Positions 63,382 to 64,000 of a DNA stretch of 64,000 bases are shown here, piece by piece. The DNA is taken from NCBI GenBank assembly GCA_947650285.1, contig CANTFL010000665.1:62001-126000 (forward strand), in the 5' to 3' direction. The translations under genes were made by a program, and so were the position numbers. The notes beneath the pieces are model-generated. The model searched no databases, was not told the DNA's origin, and was given only the letters and a program-made list of their open reading frames with translations. The stretch's first letter is position 1; every line of letters begins with the position of its first letter. The stretch is from Hyaloperonospora brassicae (taxonomy: Eukaryota; Oomycota; Peronosporomycetes; Peronosporales; Peronosporaceae).

Positions 63382-64000
63382 TCAGTCACTGATCTCGATG
63401 CATGTCACGCTTCTGTCGCTGCTTTCGGCCTCGTCATCGCGTGCGTGACCACGGATGCCGTCGAGATGGTGCAGATCTACCACTTCAACTTGTTCCTGCT
63501 GCGTCAAGAAGAGTGTGCGGATATCTCTCGTCGACAGTCTTGTCTTGCACAGCCTGCCGTTCGGTTTGGCGCTGGAGGCAGTTTCGCCATCACCCAAGAA
63601 AGCAGCCGTGAGCTGACACTTCTTTGTTTGCAACGCCATGACACGCTCTTCAATGGAGCCTTTGACGACAAAGCGAATAACGCGCACCTGCTTTGTCTGG
63701 CCGAAACGGTGGGCGCGATCGATGGCTTGGTGCTCAAGACTCGGGTTCCAGCTAGGTTCCATGATGAAAACGTGTGCTGCAGCCGTGAGGTTCAATCCAA
63801 GACCACCAGTACGCAACGACAGCAAGAGCACGTCAAGCGGTGGACCAATACTTGATCCTCCGTCGAAACTGTCTTCCTGTTGCTGGAAATTCCGCACCAC
63901 TTGCTCTCGATCCTTGGCGGACATCCTGCCATCTAGTTTGGCGAACGTGATAGCCTCATGGTCAGCTTCTTGCGCATCGCCAAAGTATCGGGTCTCGCAC
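63382..64000 (-). CDS. SNF2-family ATPase/helicase, C-terminal part
   Basis: The minus-strand frame enters from the right edge and ends at 63382, giving the last 206 residues or so. Helicase C-terminal motifs are plain: LSLRTGGLGLNLTAA (motif V), EPSWNPSLEHQAIDRAHRFGQ (motif VI region with its arginine finger), and VIRFVVKGSIEERV. The spacing and tail resemble RAD5/RAD16/HLTF-type SNF2 proteins. These use ATP to remodel chromatin or act in DNA damage tolerance. The gene's start, ATPase motifs I-IV and any RING finger lie outside the window, so the subfamily is uncertain. Confidence 0.9.
   Translation of the reverse strand, partial: CETRYFGDAQEADHEAITFAKLDGRMSAKDREQVVRNFQQQEDSFDGGSSIGPPLDVLLLSLRTGGLGLNLTAAAHVFIMEPSWNPSLEHQAIDRAHRFGQTKQVRVIRFVVKGSIEERVMALQTKKCQLTAAFLGDGETASSAKPNGRLCKTRLSTRDIRTLFLTQQEQVEVVDLHHLDGIRGHARDDEAESSDRSVTCIEISD

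Noticed and set aside
1..64000. tRNA, rRNA and CRISPR arrays
   Set aside because: Reading both strands gave no tRNA cloverleaf with matching arms, no rRNA signature and no regular repeat-spacer array. A covariance-model scan was not possible here.

Overview
This window is nuclear DNA of an oomycete, most likely a peronosporalean such as Phytophthora or a downy mildew. The evidence is a phospholipase D with PX-like, PH-like and membrane segments, short GT-AG introns (67-156 bp) that can be read directly from conserved protein families, and degenerate Ty3/gypsy and hAT elements. No rRNA or tRNA gene and no CRISPR array was seen. The species was not identified.

Layout. 1-3.8 kb has no firm gene. 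3.9-11.5 kb is a gene island: a large PX/TM phospholipase D, an unrecognised protein, and an MSS51-C-like protein. 12-28.1 kb is a repeat island: a solo LTR with a 5-bp target duplication; a hAT element with 11-bp terminal inverted repeats and a near-perfect 8-bp target duplication; an isolated inverted LTR; a 3-kb non-coding stretch holding a hammerhead-ribozyme-like motif; an 8.3-kb Ty3/gypsy element on the minus strand; and a host-like ORF cut off at its 5' side by that element. 29.5-38.3 kb holds a divergent pair, NUP188 (minus) and ATG4 (plus). 38.3-43.4 kb is a second repeat island with two abutting LTRs and a gag relic. 43.4-64 kb is dense housekeeping DNA: an SLC43-like MFS transporter, a ZZ zinc-finger protein, USP14/Ubp6, a purple acid phosphatase, a polycystin-type channel with two C-terminal RyR domains, a PI4K-gamma-like kinase, a cyclin, and the C-terminal end of a SNF2 ATPase that runs off the window.

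Joint roles. ATG4 (autophagy), USP14 (proteasome), the phospholipase D and the PI4K-like kinase (lipid signalling), the TRPP-RyR channel (calcium) and the phosphatase form no operon-like unit. They are ordinary eukaryotic neighbours. Exon structures for ATG4, the MFS transporter, the ZZ protein, USP14 and the phosphatase were worked out by hand from splice motifs, reading phase and family conservation.

The most unusual signals are: (1) a coding relic on the strand opposite gag-pol, just inside the 3' LTR of the Ty3 element; (2) the hammerhead-like motif at 17691-17733; (3) the polycystin plus tandem RyR fusion; (4) LTRs built as arrays of hairpins whose stems are kept while their sequence changes between families.
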